Positions 17,378 through 27,673 of a stretch of DNA of 46,634 bases are shown in pieces. Both the position numbers and the translations under genes were made by a program. The number at the start of each line of letters is the position of its first letter. The first letter of the stretch is position 1. Below the pieces are notes generated by a model. It did no database searches. It was not told the origin of the DNA and worked only from the letters and a program-made list of their open reading frames with translations. The DNA comes from Lachnospiraceae bacterium (GTDB lineage Bacteria > Bacillota > Clostridia > Lachnospirales > Lachnospiraceae): NCBI GenBank assembly GCA_017472605.1, contig JAFUPV010000066.1:1-46634 (forward strand), given 5' to 3'.

Positions 17378-20300
17378 AAGAACGGATATCAAAAAGATTC
17401 TTGTGATTGGCTCCGGACCAATTGTGATCGGTCAGGCCGCGGAATTCGATTATGCCGGAACGCAGGCCTGTCTTGCACTGAAGGAAGAAGGGTATGAGGT
17501 CATTCTCTGTAATTCCAATCCGGCAACAATTATGACTGACCCGTCCATCGCGGATAAAGTGTATATGGAACCGCTGACTCTGGAATACATTGCAAAAATT
17601 ATCCGCTATGAGCGTCCCGATGCGATTCTGCCCGGAATCGGCGGACAGACAGGACTGAATCTGGCGATGCAGCTGGAAAAGAAAGGTGTGCTGGCAGAGT
17701 GCCGTGTGGAGCTGTTAGGAACAAAAAGCAGCAGCATTGAGCGAGCGGAAGACCGCGAACTGTTTAAGGAGCTTTGCGAAAGTCTTGGTGAGCCGGTACT
17801 GCCTTCTGATATTGCCAATTCCATAGAAGAAGGAATCCGGGTGGCGGAAAAAATCGGCTATCCGGTGGTTCTTCGTCCGGCGTTTACGCTTGGCGGAACA
17901 GGCGGCGGTTTTGCTGACAATGAGGAAGAGCTGCTTCCGTTAATGAAAAACGCCCTGATGCTGTCCCCGGTCAGACAGGTGCTGATTGAAAAGAGCATGA
18001 AAGGCTTCAAGGAAATTGAATATGAGGTCATGCGTGACAGAAACGACACCGCAATTACCATCTGTAACATGGAAAATCTGGATCCGGTTGGCATTCATAC
18101 CGGTGATTCCATCGTCGTATGCCCATCGCAGACACTGACCAATAAAGAATATCAGATGCTTCGTGACAGTGCATTGAAAATCATCCGCGCGCTGGAGATT
18201 GAAGGCGGCTGCAACGTTCAGTTCGCCCTGGATCCCAACTCCTTCCAGTATTACCTGATTGAAGTAAACCCCAGAGTATCCCGCTCTTCTGCCCTGGCTT
18301 CAAAAGCCAGCGGTTATCCCATCGCCCGTGTATCGGCGAAAATCGGAGTCGGCATGACTATGGATGAGATTCCCATTGCCAACACACCTGCTTCTTTTGA
18401 ACCGGCGCTGGATTATGTTGTGACAAAAATGCCCCGGTTCCCCTTTGATAAATTTACCGATGCCAACAATTCGTTAAGCACCCAGATGAAGGCGACCGGT
18501 GAGGTCATGAGTGTGGGAAGAACGGTGGAAGAGAGTCTGCTGAAAGCCATCCGTTCTCTGGAAATCGGTCTGTATCATCTTCACAGCCCCAAGTTTGATG
18601 AAATGGGTGAAAAGGAGCTGCTGGATTATATTCAGATTGGTACAGACGACCGAATTTACGCCATTGCTCAGCTGCTTCGAAACGGATGCAGTGAAAAGAA
18701 AATCGTCCGCGGCACTGCCATTGATCCGTTCTTCATCCGGAAGATGAAGAATATCGTGGAAGAAGAACAGGAGCTGAAGGAAAATCCGGGAAATCCGAAA
18801 ATTCTGAGGAAAGCAAAGAAGATGGGATTTTCTGACCGGGTCATTGCAAAATATTGGGGAATGAAGGAAAGGGAAGTGTATCAGCTGCGCAGACAGCTGG
18901 GGATCGTTCCGGTCTACAAAATGATTGATACCTGCGCGTCTGAATTTGAAAGCTACATTCCCTATTTCTACTCCACGTATGAGGAGGAAAATGAATCCAT
19001 TGTTTCCGATAAAAAGAAGGTGATCGTTCTTGGCTCCGGCCCCATCCGAATCGGTCAGGGCGTGGAGTTTGACTATTCAACGGTTCATGCGGTAAAGACC
19101 ATTAAAGCCGCCGGATATGAGGCGATTATCATTAACAACAATCCGGAGACCGTTTCGACCGATTATACCTGTTCTGACAAGCTGTATTTTGAACCGCTGT
19201 GTACAGAAGACGTGATGCATGTGATTGAGCTGGAACAGCCGGTTGGCGTGATCGCGACTCTGGGCGGTCAGACAGCAATCAACCTGGCAGAAACGCTGCG
19301 GGAGCATGGTGTAACAATTATCGGTACGGACTGCGATGCCATTGATCGCGCGGAAAACCGTGATCTGTTTGAAAAACTGCTGGTATCCCTGGAAATTCCT
19401 CAGCCGAAGGGGCAGGCAGTTACTAATATTGAAGACGGTGTGAAAGCAGCGGAAGAAATCGGTTATCCGGTTCTGGTACGGCCAAGTTTCGTTCTTGGCG
19501 GACGCGCCATGCAGATTGTCGCGAAGGAAGAGCACCTGCGTCATTATCTGAAAACAGCGGTTGAAATTGATGAAGATAAGCCTGTGTTGGTGGATCGATA
19601 TATCCGCGGCAAGGAAGTGGAAGTAGACGCGATCTGTGATGGCAGTCAGGTCTTTGTTCCGGGAATCATGGAACTGGTAGAGCGGACCGGAATTCACTCC
19701 GGCGATTCCATCAGTGTATATCCCCCTTACAGCATTTCCGATCGGGTGAAGGAAACCATCCTTGATTATACCAGAAAGCTGGGACTGGGAATCGGTATTG
19801 TGGGACTCTTTAACATCCAGTTTATTGTGGATGAAAACGAGAACGTATATATTATAGAAGTAAACCCGCGGTCTTCCAGAACCGTTCCGTTTCTGTCCAA
19901 AGCCACAGGATACAGTCTGGCCGATATGGCGACGCTTGTGATCCTGGGAAAGAGTCTGAAAGAACAGGGGATCACAGAACTGTACGCCAGAGAAAAGGAA
20001 CGGTATTATGTAAAGGCACCGGCATTTTCCTTCTCCAAGCTGAATGGAATGGATGCCTATCTGTCGCCGGAAATGAAGTCCACCGGTGAAGCCATCGGAT
20101 ATGATCAAAAGCTGCACCGGGCGATGTATAAAGCGCTGATCGCGTCCGGTGTCAGAGTTCAGAATTACGGAACGGTTACGGTTACGTTAGCAGATGAAGA
20201 CAAGGAAGAAGCGCTGCCTTTGATCCGCCGTTTCTATCAGATGGGCTTCAACATCGAAGCTACCATTGGTACAGCCAATTTCCTGAAGGAACATGGAATC

Positions 20301-20549
20301 CGTACCAGAGTCCGCCGCAAACTCAGTGAGGGAAGCGAGGAAATTCTGGAATCCATCCGTGCCGGTTATGTCAGCTATGTGATTAACACACGTGCAGTCC
20401 TGTCCGGAATTCACTATGAAGACGGCATTGCCATCCGGCGCGCGGCCTGCCAGAATAACATTACTATGCTGACTTCGCTGGATACGGTAAAAGTTTTACT
20501 GGATGTACTGGAGGAAACGACGATCGGTATTTCTACGATAGACGCATAA
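17370..20549 (+). CDS. carB: Carbamoyl-phosphate synthase large subunit
   Basis: Makes carbamoyl phosphate from bicarbonate, ammonia and 2 ATP. The two duplicated ATP-grasp halves are clear: [19 protein letters not shown] near residue 10 and [19 protein letters not shown] near 555, with ATP-grasp segments [12 protein letters not shown] and [12 protein letters not shown]. An MGS-like regulatory domain ends the protein ([14 protein letters not shown] through INTRA). 1059 residues, normal. Last gene of the glnN cluster, followed by a strong terminator. Confidence 0.97.
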
Positions 20550-20572
20550 AACATTGCCAAAATCAGAAATGA

Positions 20573-20617
20573 AAACCTTCGGCAGACCGGTTTGGAAGGA
20601 ACCTGCCGAAGGTTTTT
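20573..20617 (+). terminator. Terminator of the glnN-carB operon
   Basis: AAACCTTCGGCAG (20573-20585) pairs perfectly with CTGCCGAAGGTTT (20603-20615), followed by TT. It lies 24 nt after the carB stop. Confidence 0.93.
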
Positions 20618-20665
20618 CTGACTCTGTGAATGGCTGCCGGGACTCACTGACGGCAAATGAAAAAA

Positions 20666-20737
20666 GCTCTGCCAATTGGCAGAGCCGGAAAAAACGATTT
20701 TTTTTGGGGGGGGTACCCGGCAGCAAGCTGCCGGGTA
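20666..20737. repeat. Hairpin-rich spacer with T8G8 tract
   Basis: Three elements in 72 nt: a perfect 20-nt palindrome GCTCTGCCAATTGGCAGAGC (20666-20685), a T8 run joined to a G8 run (20698-20713), and a second near-perfect palindrome with arms TACCCGGCAGC (20714-20724) and GCTGCCGGGTA (20727-20737). The rest of 20618-21059 is A/T-rich and shows no ORF that I believe. The palindromes may be extra terminators; the 16-nt double homopolymer is an obvious slippage site. Confidence 0.75.
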
Positions 20738-20997
20738 TGAGTATGAAAAAGCTTTTTTCAAGTGATGGGGATCAACTTGAATGTACCAGGCTGTTTCCTG
20801 AGTACATGTTCATAATAATCCGTAAATGTGACAGAAATTTGTACAATCTCTGAAAAATGAAGAAAAAAAATAAACAAACCGTGAAAAACAAATTGCGGAA
20901 TTGAAAACAGGGAAAACGCGGTGGGGAACCGGAAGAATCTGCTATATTTTTTTCAAACTTTTTGAAAAATCCGCTTTTCTTCTTTTCTGTTATGGTA

Positions 20998-21003
20998 TAT
21001 AAT
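20998..21003 (+). promoter_or_regulatory. Possible -10 box of the mreB-type gene
   Basis: A consensus TATAAT lies 57 nt before the mreB ATG, but no convincing -35 is found 16-18 nt upstream (T/C-rich sequence), so a strong sigma-A promoter is uncertain. Confidence 0.35.
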
Positions 21004-21059
21004 GATATCGGCAGTCTTTTGTCCTTGGATGGGCGAAGGCTTGAGAAAGGAGTTAAGTC

Positions 21060-22058
21060 ATGGCTTTTGGCGTGTCTACAGATATAGGAATTGATTTGGG
21101 TACAGCCAGTATCCTTGTTTACATTAAGGGTAAGGGCGTTGTATTAAAGGAACCATCCGTGGTTGCTTATGACAGAAACACCAACGAAATTAAGGCAATC
21201 GGTGAAGAAGCCAGAATGATGATCGGCAGAACACCGGGAAATATTGTTGCAATCCGTCCTCTTCGTCAGGGCGTGATCGCAGATTATACCATTACAGAAA
21301 AGATGATCCGCTACTTCATTCAGAAGGCAGTGGGAAAGAGACTGTTCCGCAAACCGCGCATCTGTGTCTGCGTACCAAGCCACATCACAGAGGTTGAGCG
21401 AAAGGCAGTGGAAGATGCAACCTTCAATGCAGGAGCGAGAGAAGTGTTCCTGATCGAAGAGCCGTTAGCAGCAGCAATCGGGGCCGGAATCGATATTTCC
21501 AAGCCGTGCGGAAACATGGTCGTTGACATTGGCGGCGGAACCACTGACGTTGCAGTCATTTCCCTTGGCGGAACGGTTGTCAGTGAATCCATTAAGGTTG
21601 CCGGTGATGACTTTAATGAAGCAATTGTGAGATATATGCGCAAACGCCACAATCTTCTGATCGGTGAACGCACCGGTGAAGAGATTAAAATCAAGATTGG
21701 TACCTGCTATCGCAGAGCAGAAGAACTGGCGATTGATGTCCGCGGACGTAATCTGGTGACCGGACTTCCGAAAACAGTTACCATCACCTCCGATGAGACA
21801 CTGGAGGCACTCAGTGAGTCAGCCAACCAGGTTGTGGAAACAGTACATATGGTACTGGAGAAAACACCTCCGGAACTGGCTGCAGATATCTCGGACAGAG
21901 GAATTGTGCTGACAGGAGGCGGAGCACTGCTTCACGGTCTGGAGCAGCTTCTGGAGGAGCGTCTTGGAATCACTACAATGACAGCAGAGGAACCGACCAC
22001 CTGTGTTGCAGTCGGAACCGGCCGTTATATTGACTTCATGAATTCCATGGAAGACTGA
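21060..22058 (+). CDS. MreB/Mbl-family actin-like rod-shape protein
   Basis: Bacterial actin that forms membrane-associated filaments guiding lateral cell-wall synthesis. Phosphate and connect motifs are present: GIDLGTASILVY (phosphate 1), VVDIGGGTTDVAVISLGG (phosphate 2), and GIVLTGGGALLHGLE (adenosine). 332 residues, normal. It stands alone: there is no mreC, mreD or minC/D next to it, so it may be an extra paralogue (Mbl/MreBH type) rather than the mreBCD copy. AAGGAG precedes the ATG. Confidence 0.93.
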   Translation: MAFGVSTDIGIDLGTASILVYIKGKGVVLKEPSVVAYDRNTNEIKAIGEEARMMIGRTPGNIVAIRPLRQGVIADYTITEKMIRYFIQKAVGKRLFRKPRICVCVPSHITEVERKAVEDATFNAGAREVFLIEEPLAAAIGAGIDISKPCGNMVVDIGGGTTDVAVISLGGTVVSESIKVAGDDFNEAIVRYMRKRHNLLIGERTGEEIKIKIGTCYRRAEELAIDVRGRNLVTGLPKTVTITSDETLEALSESANQVVETVHMVLEKTPPELAADISDRGIVLTGGGALLHGLEQLLEERLGITTMTAEEPTTCVAVGTGRYIDFMNSMED

Positions 22059-22152
22059 TGAAAAGAAGCCTGACAAAGAACACCTGCCGAGTCAGGATAC
22101 ATGTGTGATCGGGAATAACTGAGAAGTGTTTTCGATGGAAAAAGTACGACGT

Positions 22153-22199
22153 GAGCCCCGGATACAGGCAAGGAAGCCTGCTTCCGGGCTCTTTCTGTT
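22153..22199 (+). terminator. Terminator after the mreB-type gene
   Basis: GAGCCC-CGGA-CAGGC pairs with GCCTG-TCCG-GGGCTC around AAGGAA, followed by TTTCTGTT. It ends about 45 nt before recD2. Confidence 0.88.
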
Positions 22200-22243
22200 A
22201 CGGCAGGACGCAAACGTGTGTGGGAGGCATAAGGAGTTGTCAA

Positions 22244-24463
22244 ATGGAAAAAATTGAGGGATATATCGAGCGGATCGTATTCCAGAACAAAGAAAACGGA
22301 TATTGCGTGTTGGCTGTAGCCCACGAAAATGAGGAAAGCATTCTGACCGGTTTCTTTCCGGATGTGTCTCAGGGGGAATACATCCGTGCGCAGGGAGAAC
22401 TAGTTGTACACCCGACCTACGGGGAACAGCTTCGTGTTTCTTCCTATGAATATACAGCACCGACAGACCGCGCGTCGATGGAGCGGTATCTGGCATCCGG
22501 AGCGATTAAGGGGATTGGGGAAGCACTGGCGGCGCGAATCGTCCGCCATTTCGGAGACGACACCTTCCGGATCATGGAGGAAGAACCGGAACGGCTGGCG
22601 GAAATCAAGGGAATCAGCGAGCGGAAAGCAATGGAGATATCTTCTGTTCTGATCCAGAAGAAGGATGTTCGTCAGGCGATGCTTTTCCTGCAGAATTACA
22701 ACATCAGCCAGAACCTTGCGCTGAAAATCTATGAGCGGTACGGACAGGAGATCTACCGGATTCTGAAAGAAAATCCCTATCGCCTGGCCGATGACATTGA
22801 AGGTGTCGGTTTTAAAATCGCGGATGAGATTGCAGTGCGCGCAGGCATTCGTGCAGATTCGGATTTCCGGATCAAAAGTGCACTGGTCTACACACTGCGC
22901 CAGTCCATCAGCCAGGGACATACCTGTCTTCCCTACGAGGAGCTGGTTCAGTCGGCATTTTCTCTGCTTGGAATTGAACTGCGTCAGATTGAGTCACTGG
23001 TTACAGATCTTGTGATTGAAAAGAAAATTGTGGTGAGAAATCAGAACGGGATGCAGATGGTTTACAGCGATTCCTGCTTCTATACGGAACTGGCAGTCGC
23101 ACAGAAGCTGAAGGAATTAAACCTGAGGGATCATGTGCCGCAGCAGGAGATTGAACGCAAACGTGGGCAAATTGAAGCTTCCGAAGGTGTTGAGCTGGAT
23201 GAAAGGCAGCAGTTTGCCGTGGCAGAAGCAGTCAATAATGGACTGACAGTCATCACCGGCGGTCCCGGTACCGGAAAGACAACAACGATTAAAACGATCA
23301 TTCGTTACTTTATTAATGAAGGACTTGATGTGCTTCTGGCTGCACCAACGGGAAGAGCGGCAAAGCGAATGAGTGAAGCCACCGGTTATGAGGCGAAAAC
23401 CATTCATCGTCTTCTGGAGGTGGCAGGCGGTCCGACGGAGGGCAGCGGCTTCTTCGGCAGAGATGAGGAGAATCCGCTGGAGGCAGATGTGGTGATTATT
23501 GACGAAATGTCGATGGTGGACATTTTCCTGATGAACGCGCTGCTGAAGGCACTGGTTCCCGGCATGCGTCTGATCCTGGTCGGCGATGTGAATCAGCTGC
23601 CCAGTGTGGGACCGGGAAACGTGCTGAAGGACATCATCCGGTCCGGACGGTTCCCTGTTGTGCGGCTGGAAAAGATCTTCCGCCAGGCTGCGGACAGTGA
23701 CATCATCATGAATGCCCACCGGATCCATGCCGGCGAGCGGATCCTGCCAAGAAAGGGAAGCCGTGATTTTCTGTTCATTCTCAGGGATAATCCGGGAAAC
23801 ATCATCGGCGCTTCCATCACCCTGCTGAAGGAGAAGCTGCCGGGCTATGTGCATGCCCAGGAGAAGGACATCCAGGTGCTGACGCCGATGCGGAAAGGAG
23901 TGCTTGGCGTGGAACAGCTGAACAATGTGCTTCAGCAGGCGATCAATCCGCCGGATCTGTCCAAGCAGGAGGCGCTTCTTGGAAGCGTGACCTTTCGTGA
24001 AGGGGATAAGGTCATGCAGATTAAGAATGACTATCAGAAGCCCTGGTCCATCATCAACAGCTTCCGCCGCCCGGTGGAAGAGGGAATGGGTGTCTTTAAC
24101 GGGGACATGGGAACTATCCGCGAGATTAATACGGTACTGGAACGGATTACCGTTGAATTTGAAGAAGGCAAACGGGTGGAATATGAATTCAAAGAAGCGG
24201 AAAACCTGGAACTGGCCTATGCGGTAACGATCCATAAGTCCCAGGGAAGCGAATACCCGGCTGTGATTCTGCCCCTGCTTGGCGGCCCGAGGATGTTAAT
24301 GAACCGGAACCTGCTCTACACAGCGGTAACGCGTGCAAAAAGCTGTGTCTGTGTGGTCGGCAGCCTGGAAACCTTTCAGGCGATGATTGACAATGAGCAG
24401 GAACAGAAGCGTTACAGCGGTCTGAAAGAAAGGATTGAAGAAGTAAATGGCCTGGATGGATGA
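22244..24463 (+). CDS. recD2: RecD2-type (RecD/TraA) superfamily 1B DNA helicase
   Basis: Stand-alone 5'-3' helicase for DNA repair and replication-fork upkeep, found in bacteria without a RecBCD-bound RecD. The N-terminal OB-like region (EKIEGYIERIVFQNKENGYCVL) and helix-hairpin-helix segments (LAEIKGISERKAMEI, ADDIEGVGFKIAD) precede the motor: Walker A GGPGTGKTTTIK (about residue 342), IIDEMSMVD, GDVNQLPSVGPG, and the C-terminal YAVTIHKSQGSEYP. ATG 22244 with AAGGAG upstream is preferred; an earlier in-frame ATG at 22151 would lie in the terminator. 739 residues, typical. Overlaps comFC by 17 nt. Confidence 0.93.
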   Translation: MEKIEGYIERIVFQNKENGYCVLAVAHENEESILTGFFPDVSQGEYIRAQGELVVHPTYGEQLRVSSYEYTAPTDRASMERYLASGAIKGIGEALAARIVRHFGDDTFRIMEEEPERLAEIKGISERKAMEISSVLIQKKDVRQAMLFLQNYNISQNLALKIYERYGQEIYRILKENPYRLADDIEGVGFKIADEIAVRAGIRADSDFRIKSALVYTLRQSISQGHTCLPYEELVQSAFSLLGIELRQIESLVTDLVIEKKIVVRNQNGMQMVYSDSCFYTELAVAQKLKELNLRDHVPQQEIERKRGQIEASEGVELDERQQFAVAEAVNNGLTVITGGPGTGKTTTIKTIIRYFINEGLDVLLAAPTGRAAKRMSEATGYEAKTIHRLLEVAGGPTEGSGFFGRDEENPLEADVVIIDEMSMVDIFLMNALLKALVPGMRLILVGDVNQLPSVGPGNVLKDIIRSGRFPVVRLEKIFRQAADSDIIMNAHRIHAGERILPRKGSRDFLFILRDNPGNIIGASITLLKEKLPGYVHAQEKDIQVLTPMRKGVLGVEQLNNVLQQAINPPDLSKQEALLGSVTFREGDKVMQIKNDYQKPWSIINSFRRPVEEGMGVFNGDMGTIREINTVLERITVEFEEGKRVEYEFKEAENLELAYAVTIHKSQGSEYPAVILPLLGGPRMLMNRNLLYTAVTRAKSCVCVVGSLETFQAMIDNEQEQKRYSGLKERIEEVNGLDG

Positions 24464-25157
24464 GTGGCTGTTCCCAAGGCGCTGTCCGGTCTGTCTGGAT
24501 ATCGTGACGCCGCGCGGCGCGTGGATCTGCGATACCTGCAGAGGCGGACTTTCGCCTGTCGTTCAGCCAAGCTGCTTTCGGTGCGGAAGGCAGCTGATTC
24601 ATACCGAAGAAGAATACTGCAGCAGATGCCAAAAAACAGGACGAAGCTTTGACGGAGGAATCGCGGGCTGGAATTACAGCAGCGTTCCGGTTCGCCGCCT
24701 GATCAGCGAGGTCAAGTACCATAATCACAGGCAGCTTCTGGATTATCCGTGCAGAGAAATGGCACTGGCCTACGGGAAAAAGGTGAAAGGCTGGGGAATC
24801 GAATGCCTTGTTCCGATTCCGCTTCATCCGTCAAAGAAACGGAGAAGAGGATTCAATCAGGCAGAGGAAATTGCGGTGCGGCTGGCTGATGTGTGGGGCA
24901 TCCCGATTGAGCGGCGGATGCTGCGCCGTGTCCGCAGAACGCTTCCGCAAAAAGAGCTGGGAGAGGCTGCAAGACTGCAGAACCTCCTGGATGCGTTTGA
25001 TGCAGATCTGCAGATTGCCTGCCGGTACCGCTGTGTCGGACTGACCGACGATATTTTGACAACAGGAAGCACAATGGAAGCATGTACCCGTGTTCTGAAA
25101 GCGGCAGGTGTCAGACAAGTTTTCTGCATTTCCCTTTCTGCAACAGCAGGGCGCTGA
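24447..25157 (+). CDS. comFC: ComF family phosphoribosyltransferase-like protein
   Basis: ComFC-like protein linked to DNA uptake and recombination. The N-terminal zinc-ribbon has four Cys pairs (CPVC, CDTC, CFRCG, CSRC), followed by VKYHNHRQLLDYP, VPIPLHPSKKRRRGFNQAEEIA and a PRPP-loop-like GLTDDILTTGSTM near residue 195. The PRPP motif has LTDD where most members have a hydrophobic residue plus DD. 236 residues, normal. The start overlaps the end of recD2, so the two are probably cotranslated. Without other com genes here, competence cannot be claimed. Confidence 0.9.
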   Translation: MAWMDEWLFPRRCPVCLDIVTPRGAWICDTCRGGLSPVVQPSCFRCGRQLIHTEEEYCSRCQKTGRSFDGGIAGWNYSSVPVRRLISEVKYHNHRQLLDYPCREMALAYGKKVKGWGIECLVPIPLHPSKKRRRGFNQAEEIAVRLADVWGIPIERRMLRRVRRTLPQKELGEAARLQNLLDAFDADLQIACRYRCVGLTDDILTTGSTMEACTRVLKAAGVRQVFCISLSATAGR

Positions 25158-25370
25158 ACAGAACGGTTGTGGAAATCCGCTTTGCGGCATGAACGTTGGC
25201 AGATCGGACGGCAGTTTATTCTTTTTTTAGAAATAGAAGAATTTGTTTAGTCGTGAGCTGCGTGAAAATGTGCTATGATAAGAACAGGTATCGCATACAT
25301 GTGATAAATACAGACATCTGCCTGCCGAAACCGATTGCGGAAGCGGCAGACAGCAGAGTGGAGACTGGTC

Positions 25371-26855
25371 ATGAAACTGAGAACGAAACTAATGATTTCT
25401 TTTTGCTTCATTGTAATGATGCCGACAGCCTTGTTTATTGTTCTGGGAACGACGCTGGTACAGTACCAGGTGCTGTCGTTCCGTTATCAGTACGGCATTG
25501 AAGCATCCCCTTCGGATTTCATGCTGAACAGCACAAAACTGGTAGACCGGATGATCGATCAGTTTCAGCTGGAGCTGGAAGAGAAAATAAGTGTGGATCC
25601 GGATTTTTTTGATGACGGGGAGGCGCTGATTGATTTCTGCAATGAGGTATCCGTGAGCAATGTGGATGTGGTCATCTTCCGTGATAATGCACTTTACTAT
25701 CAGACGGATGATGTGCACCAGTATCTGGCAGAGGACTTCCGGGAAGAACTGGAACAGGGCAATCAGGATCCAAACGCCAGCTATATCGGTGATAAAAATG
25801 TGCTGATCTATCAGGTGATGCAGGGGATGCTGAAAAACGGGCAGCGTCAGACTCTGTATGCAGTTGTTTCCGTGGATCAGTGGATGCCTCAGATGAAGAA
25901 TCTTGTGTTCCAGTCCATCTGCTCCATTGTTTTCATCCTTGTGCTGACGGCGGCGTTTTTTACCATGTGGATCTACCGTTCTGTACTGCGCCCGATCAAT
26001 GTTCTGAAGGATGCGGCAAAAAAAATCAGTGACGGCAACCTGAATTTCCACATCAATGCCAGCGACAAGGATGAGCTGGGCGAATTGTGCATCTGTTTTG
26101 AAGAGATGCGGCAGCGTCTGAAGGAATCTTCCGAAGAGAAAATTCAATATGACGAGGAGAGCAAGGAGCTGATCAGCAACATATCCCATGACCTGAAAAC
26201 ACCGATCACGGCGATCAAGGGATATGTAGAAGGAATCATGGACGGTGTAGCGGACACGCCGCAGAAACTGGACCGCTATGTAAAGACGATTTACAACAAG
26301 GCGGTGGACATGGACCGGCTGATTGATGAGCTGACCTTCTACTCGAAGATTGATACCAACAAGATTCCTTACAATTTCAATAAAATCAATGTAAAGGAGT
26401 ATTTCGCCGACTGTGCGGAGGAGGTTGGAATGGATCTGGAATCGGCAAACATCCGCTTCCAGTATGCCAACTATGTGGATGAATCGGTTCAGGTCATTGC
26501 GGATCCGGAACAGCTGCGCCGTGTGATCAACAACATCATCAGCAACTCGGTCAAGTATTTTGACAAGGAACGCTGTTTCATTAACATGCGCATCCGCGAC
26601 GTGGGTGATTTTATCCAGATTGAGATTGAGGATAATGCAAAAGGCATCGGTCAGAAGGATCTGCCCTACATTTTCGACCGTTTTTACCGGACGGATTCGT
26701 CCAGAAATTCAACGAAGGGCGGAAGCGGTATCGGACTTTCCATTGTGCGAAAGATTATTGAAGATCACGGAGGAAAGATCTGGGCGAACAGTAAGGAAGG
26801 GATTGGCACAGTCATGTGTTTTGTTCTGCGTAAGGTACATGTGGAACAGAACTAA
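25371..26855 (+). CDS. Sensor histidine kinase with HAMP domain
   Basis: Membrane sensor kinase of a two-component system: TM1 (about residues 8-30, LMISFCFIVMMPTALFIVL), an extracellular sensor region of about 140 residues, TM2 (IVFILVLTAAFFTMWIY), HAMP (SVLRPINVLKDAAKKIS), HisKA with the phospho-accepting His in ISHDLKTPITAIKGY, and HATPase with VINNIISNSVKYF, DNAKGIGQKDLPYIFDRFYR and GGSGIGLSIV. 494 residues. ATG 25371 is chosen for its GGAG 7 nt upstream; an upstream TTG frame adds a charged leader that does not belong. It pairs with the response regulator 61 nt downstream. The signal is unknown. Confidence 0.93.
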   Translation: MKLRTKLMISFCFIVMMPTALFIVLGTTLVQYQVLSFRYQYGIEASPSDFMLNSTKLVDRMIDQFQLELEEKISVDPDFFDDGEALIDFCNEVSVSNVDVVIFRDNALYYQTDDVHQYLAEDFREELEQGNQDPNASYIGDKNVLIYQVMQGMLKNGQRQTLYAVVSVDQWMPQMKNLVFQSICSIVFILVLTAAFFTMWIYRSVLRPINVLKDAAKKISDGNLNFHINASDKDELGELCICFEEMRQRLKESSEEKIQYDEESKELISNISHDLKTPITAIKGYVEGIMDGVADTPQKLDRYVKTIYNKAVDMDRLIDELTFYSKIDTNKIPYNFNKINVKEYFADCAEEVGMDLESANIRFQYANYVDESVQVIADPEQLRRVINNIISNSVKYFDKERCFINMRIRDVGDFIQIEIEDNAKGIGQKDLPYIFDRFYRTDSSRNSTKGGSGIGLSIVRKIIEDHGGKIWANSKEGIGTVMCFVLRKVHVEQN

Positions 26856-26916
26856 GCGGTATGCGGCAAAGAGGCAGGGATCATCACCGGCAGAATGAGA
26901 AAACAGGAGGAGTATC

Positions 26917-27606
26917 ATGGCAAAAATTTTGATTATTGAAGATGAGATCAGCATTGCGGAACTGGAGAAGGACTATCTGGAGCTTTCCGGCTTTGACGTG
27001 GATATGGAACATGAAGGGATTTCCGGTCTGAAAAAAGCGCTGGAGGTGGAATATGACCTGATCATTCTTGATCTGATGCTTCCGGGAATGGATGGATTTG
27101 AGATCTGCCGCAAGATCCGTGAGGAGAAGGATGTGCCGGTGCTGATGGTATCGGCAAAAAAGGACGATATCGACAAGATCCGCGGTCTTGGACTGGGAGC
27201 GGATGACTATGTTACGAAGCCGTTCAGTCCCAGCGAGCTGGTTGCCCGCGTGAAGGCCCACCTGGCCCGTTATGAGCGGCTGGTGGGAAGCAATGTTCAG
27301 AAAAATGATACGGTTGAGATCCGCGGTCTCAAGATCGATAAGACGGCAAGACGTGTCTGGGTAAACGGGGAAGAGCGCCAGTTTACAACAAAGGAATTTG
27401 ATCTGCTGACTTTCCTTGCGGAGAATCCGAACCATGTCTACTCCAAAGACGAGCTGTTCCGCCGGATCTGGGACATGGAATCCATTGGTGACATCGCAAC
27501 GGTGACGGTTCACATCAAGAAAATCCGCGAGAAAATCGAATTTGATACGGCAAAACCGCAGTACATTGAAACAATCTGGGGCGTGGGATACCGCTTTAAG
27601 GTGTGA
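26917..27606 (+). CDS. OmpR/PhoB-family response regulator
   Basis: DNA-binding partner of the upstream kinase. Receiver domain: acidic pocket IEDE near residue 8, phospho-Asp in LIILDLMLPGMDG (about 52), the switch MVSAKK and the KPF lysine (about 102). The C-terminal winged helix includes TTKEFDLLTFLAENP and VTVHIKKIREKIE, ending at WGVGYRFKV. 229 residues, normal. ACAGGAGGAG gives a strong ribosome-binding site. Target genes are unknown; the LCP gene lies two genes downstream. Confidence 0.95.
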   Translation: MAKILIIEDEISIAELEKDYLELSGFDVDMEHEGISGLKKALEVEYDLIILDLMLPGMDGFEICRKIREEKDVPVLMVSAKKDDIDKIRGLGLGADDYVTKPFSPSELVARVKAHLARYERLVGSNVQKNDTVEIRGLKIDKTARRVWVNGEERQFTTKEFDLLTFLAENPNHVYSKDELFRRIWDMESIGDIATVTVHIKKIREKIEFDTAKPQYIETIWGVGYRFKV

Positions 27607-27673
27607 CCGCGCCTGGTGTCCCGCTGCCGGATTGGACGGGATCGAATGAAATGCATGGATGGGGGAAGGAAAC

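Noticed and set aside
24447-25157. comFC as proof of natural competence
   Set aside because: ComF-like proteins are widespread in bacteria not known to be competent, and no uptake genes are in the window.
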